Both the position numbers and the translations under genes were made by a program. This document shows, piece after piece, positions 61,792 to 64,000 of a stretch of DNA of 64,000 bases; position 1 is the stretch's first letter, and each line of letters starts with the position of its first letter. Source of the stretch: JAHEFT01 sp963766195 (GTDB taxonomy: Bacteria; Pseudomonadota; Gammaproteobacteria; Xanthomonadales; SZUA-36); the NCBI GenBank assembly GCA_963766195.1, contig CAVXYY010000005.1, positions 930,001 through 994,000 of the forward strand, in the 5' to 3' direction. The notes below the pieces were generated by a model. The model was given only the letters and a program-made list of their open reading frames with translations. It was not told the origin of the DNA and searched no databases.

Positions 61792-63103
61792 ATTAATAGT
61801 TATCGCACCATTACCCAGGCCGAACACGGGATTCGGCTGAGAGAACTCTGCCCAAACGCCATTGAAGTCGTTCGGGACCTGCAGGATGCAGGTTTCGAAG
61901 CATTCCTGGTCGGCGGCAGCGTCCGCGACCTGATGCTCGGCAAAGTGCCCAAGGATTTTGACGTGGCCACCAGCGCCACGCCCGAAGAGGTCCAGGACGT
62001 CTTTCCGCGCTGCCGCCTGATCGGCCGCCGTTTCCGCCTGGCCCATGTGCGCAAGAAGGGAACCCTGATCGAGGTCGCCACGTTCCGGGGCGATGCCTCC
62101 AGCGGGGGTGATCACGAGAAAAGCAACGGCAGGATCCTGCGGGACAATGTGTTCGGAACGCTGGAGGAAGACGCCATCCGGCGGGATTTCACCATCAACG
62201 CATTATTCCTGGATCCCGTCAGTGGCGACATTACGGACTTCGTGGGTGGCTACGAAGACCTGACCAATCGAAGGCTCCGGCTGATCGGTGATCCCCAGGT
62301 CCGTTACCGGGAAGACCCGGTTCGCTTGCTGCGGGCGGCGCGTTTTGAAGCGAAGCTGGGCGTCAAGCCGGACGAAGAAACCGAAGCGCCCATTCGTTCG
62401 ATGGCGCCGTTGTTGAATGACGTTCCGCCGGCACGGTTGTTCGAGGAAGTCTGCAAATTGTTTCTGACCGGGCACGGTGTCCGCAGCATGGAGGCTTTGC
62501 AGCGTTTCGGACTCAGCACGGTGCTGTTTCCGGGCCTGCCCAGGGGTTCCGCCAAAGGAAAAGTGCAACTGGGCAAACTCCTGCTGAAAACCCTGGAGAA
62601 CACTGACGAGCGGTTGCAGGAAGTCCAAGCCGGTGACGCCGGCATTCCTGTTCGCAGCCTTGCTTTGGCAGCCGGTTGTGGAGCGGTCGAAGGCCCTGGT
62701 TGAGCAGGGCGAATCTGAATTCAACGCGATGATGAAAGCCGCCGAGGAAGTGATCGCAGCGCAGACGCAAAGCACGGCCATACCCCGACGTTTCAGCGCT
62801 GTGACGCGGCAGATATGGGTGATGCAGGCGCGCCTTGGCCGGACCAGCGGAAAGCGCTGGAAGCGCTTGCTGCACGAGCAAAGGTTTCGTGCAGCTTACG
62901 ATTTTCTGTTGCTGCGGGCGTTGGACGAGCCTTCACTGGAGCCGCTTTGCGAGTTCTGGACGAAAGCCCAGGAAGGCATCGATTTCTCGACCATCCGTTA
63001 CAACGACGCGGATGTGGACGGCGAGAAACCCAAGGCAGGCCGCGACCGGCCACGTCGCCGTTACCGGCGGCGCAATGCATCCGGTAAAAGCGCAGAAGGA
63101 TTC
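61792..63103 (+). CDS. pcnB: Poly(A) polymerase PcnB, apparent ATT start, one frameshift
   Basis: About 440 residues. The nucleotidyltransferase motif FLVGGSVRDLMLGK with PKDFDVATSA, RRDFTINALFLDP and REDPVRLLRAARFEAKLGV are diagnostic. The frame shifts near 62618 (extra A in GGAAG), restoring KPVTPAFLFAALLW. A basic tail (RPRRRYRRRNASGK) ends it. No ATG, GTG or TTG lies between the preceding in-frame stop (61735) and the family's conserved start region; ATT 61792 (MNSYRTITQAEH...) or a nearby ATT is the likely start. The frame runs into folK with no stop, probably a further indel near 63095. Confidence 0.87.
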
Positions 63104-63639
63104 ATGAACGCCTGGATCGGACTGGGTGGCAATTTTGCGGAGTCGGGCCTCCTGATCGGCGCGGCGCTCGTCCGGCTGGATGAACATGAAAAGATCGCCG
63201 TGCTGAGACAGTCCGGTGTTTACCGGTCCCCTCCCTGGGGTGTCGCTGATCAAGCGGATTTTTTCAATGCCGTTGCCGAACTGGATACGGCGTTGCCGCC
63301 CGGTGAATTGCTCGCCGCACTGCTGGACTATAGAAAATGGGCTGGGCAGGGACAGGAGCAGCCCGCGCTGGGGTCCCCGTTGCATTGACCTCGACCTGCT
63401 CACCTGTCAGGACCTGGTGCTGCAATCGGAATGCCTGGAACTGCCTCATCCCCGCATGCACCTGCGGGCCTTCGTGTTGAAGCCTATACTGGAACTGGAG
63501 CCCGGCTTCGAAATTCCGGGTATCGGGAACAGCCCAACAGGCGCTGGACAGGCTGGACCGGCGGGAGGTTGATGCGGTGCAGTTGATGACTTTTGAATTT
63601 TTCGCGGCCATGGGCCGCTCCTACGCGGCAGGAAGTTGA
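63104..63639 (+). CDS. folK: FolK, 6-hydroxymethyl-dihydropterin pyrophosphokinase, two frameshifts
   Basis: Motifs: MNAWIGLGGNFAESG, VYRSPPWGVADQADFFNAV, then after a shift near 63332 ENGLGRDRSSPRWGPRCIDLDLL and LPHPRMHLRAFVLKPILELEP (quoted in part), all signature FolK. A second shift near 63530 gives AQQALDRLDRREVDAVQL. The normal end would be about here. The frame then enters a REP-like element and adds about 17 residues to TGA 63637-63639. It catalyses the step before dihydropteroate synthase in folate synthesis. It directly follows pcnB and precedes panB. Confidence 0.86.
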
Positions 63640-63652
63640 TGCGGTGAAGTTG
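63559..63652. repeat. REP-like element between 27-bp direct repeats
   Basis: The inverted head CGGCCGCTCCTAC-type element (63601-63624, hairpin GCGGCC-ATG-GGCCGC) is flanked by direct repeats 63559-63585 and 63626-63652 that agree in 24 of 27 bases. The repeat is the 3' end of folK, present once as REVDAVQL and again downstream out of the gene. Confidence 0.7.
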
Positions 63653-63680
63653 CTGAACCCTTTAGACAGGAAATCCATCC

Positions 63681-64000
63681 ATGACAATCCCTCGAACACT
63701 GACCATTGACCACCTGTTCGCGATGAAACGCGACGGTGAAAAACTGGCCATGCTCACCTGTTACGACGCCACTTTCGCCGCGACTATGGACCAGGCAGGC
63801 GTTGATATCGTTCTGGTAGGCGACTCGCTCGGCATGGTTGTCCAGGGCCGCTCCACCACGGTCGGCGTCAGCGTTGATGAAGTTTGCATACCATACGGCT
63901 TGTGTCTCACGGGGACTGAAAAGAGCCTTTCTTATCGCCGATATGCCGTTTGGCAGTTTTCACAATGAGTCGACCGCGATGGAAAATGCCGTCGAATTGC
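63681..64000 (+). CDS. panB: Ketopantoate hydroxymethyltransferase PanB, 5' part with one frameshift
   Basis: The gene runs off the right window edge. Motifs: KLAMLTCYDATFAATMDQAG, DIVLVGDSLGMVVQGRSTT and, after a shift near 63884 (extra T in a TTT run), SRGLKRAFLIADMPFGSF, all of PanB. It makes ketopantoate from ketoisovalerate for coenzyme A. The ATG 63681 follows a weak site (AGGAAATCC). It is followed in most relatives by panC. folK-panB order is common in gammaproteobacteria. Confidence 0.9.

Noticed and set aside
1..64000. CRISPR arrays, insertion sequences, prophage genes or integrases
   Set aside because: No regular repeat-spacer pattern, transposase, integrase or phage structural gene was recognised; the only mobile-looking items are the REP-like and MITE-like elements.

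Overview
The window looks like chromosome of a free-living, probably marine or sediment, gammaproteobacterium. The evidence is gene order and gene content: the block pyrG-kdsA-eno-ftsB-ispD-ispF-truD, dapA-bamC, DUF3450/TtpC-type TonB genes, dsrEFH-C-like sulfur-transfer genes and a two-part Pst/Pho locus. I cannot name genus or species from the sequence alone; Woeseiales/Chromatiales-like is only a guess. The consensus carries about 15 apparent single-base frameshifts in conserved, mostly essential genes (sufS, gldG-like, DUF4340, TonB receptor, beta-helix protein, ppx, phoB, bamC, pcnB, folK, panB). Several lie in short homopolymers. I read them as sequence error, not gene decay, and annotate each such gene as one unit.

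Layout. 0-2 kb: sufD (5' cut by the window edge) and sufS. 1.9-8.1 kb (minus): a DUF4156 lipoprotein, parC, nnrS, a SnoaL-like protein and parE. 8.2-15 kb (plus): pyrG, kdsA, eno, ftsB, ispD, ispF, truD and an FHA membrane protein. 15-19 kb: a zincin-like protein, a DesK/NarL-type two-component pair, a PspB-like peptide, an inverted REP pair and an aspartoacylase-family protein. 19.2-25.5 kb: a GldA-GldF-GldG-DUF4340 ABC system ending in an alkA-type glycosylase, then a SecB-like protein and a VanY-like peptidase. 25.6-31.2 kb: pstC-pstA-pstB-phoU. 31.4-39.6 kb (minus): a TonB energy-transduction operon ending in a large TonB-dependent receptor. 39.8-41.6 kb: a secreted beta-helix protein transcribed divergently from it. 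41.7-43.7 kb: a CpxRA-like pair. 43.7-47.2 kb: ppx-epmA-cotH-like. 47.3-51.9 kb: porin, pstS, phoR, phoB. 51.9-57.5 kb: an M48/TPR protease, dsrE/F/H/C-like genes, an outer-membrane barrel and an AI-2E-family permease. 57.6-64 kb: phoH, bcp, dapA, bamC, fdxA, tRNA-Glu, pcnB, folK and panB (cut by the edge).

The main finding is a compact Pho regulon. Six promoters have Pho-box repeats (7-bp direct repeats on an 11-bp period) followed 9-10 bp later by a -10-like hexamer. They precede pstC, the DUF3450-TtpC-ExbB-ExbD-TonB-TPR-receptor operon, the divergent beta-helix protein, the OprP-like porin, pstS and phoB. This places a whole TonB2-type energy system, its receptor and a secreted beta-helix protein under apparent phosphate control beside the Pst and PhoBR genes. 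The inferred role is TonB-driven capture of a phosphorus source across the outer membrane.

Other points of interest: pcnB has no ATG/GTG/TTG start and appears to begin at ATT, as E. coli pcnB does. The pstC transcript is predicted to be leaderless. REP-like elements sit in three intergenic places; one supplies the stop codons of two convergent genes, and another lies between 27-bp direct repeats of the folK 3' end. The DsrC/TusE-like protein carries both conserved C-terminal cysteines.
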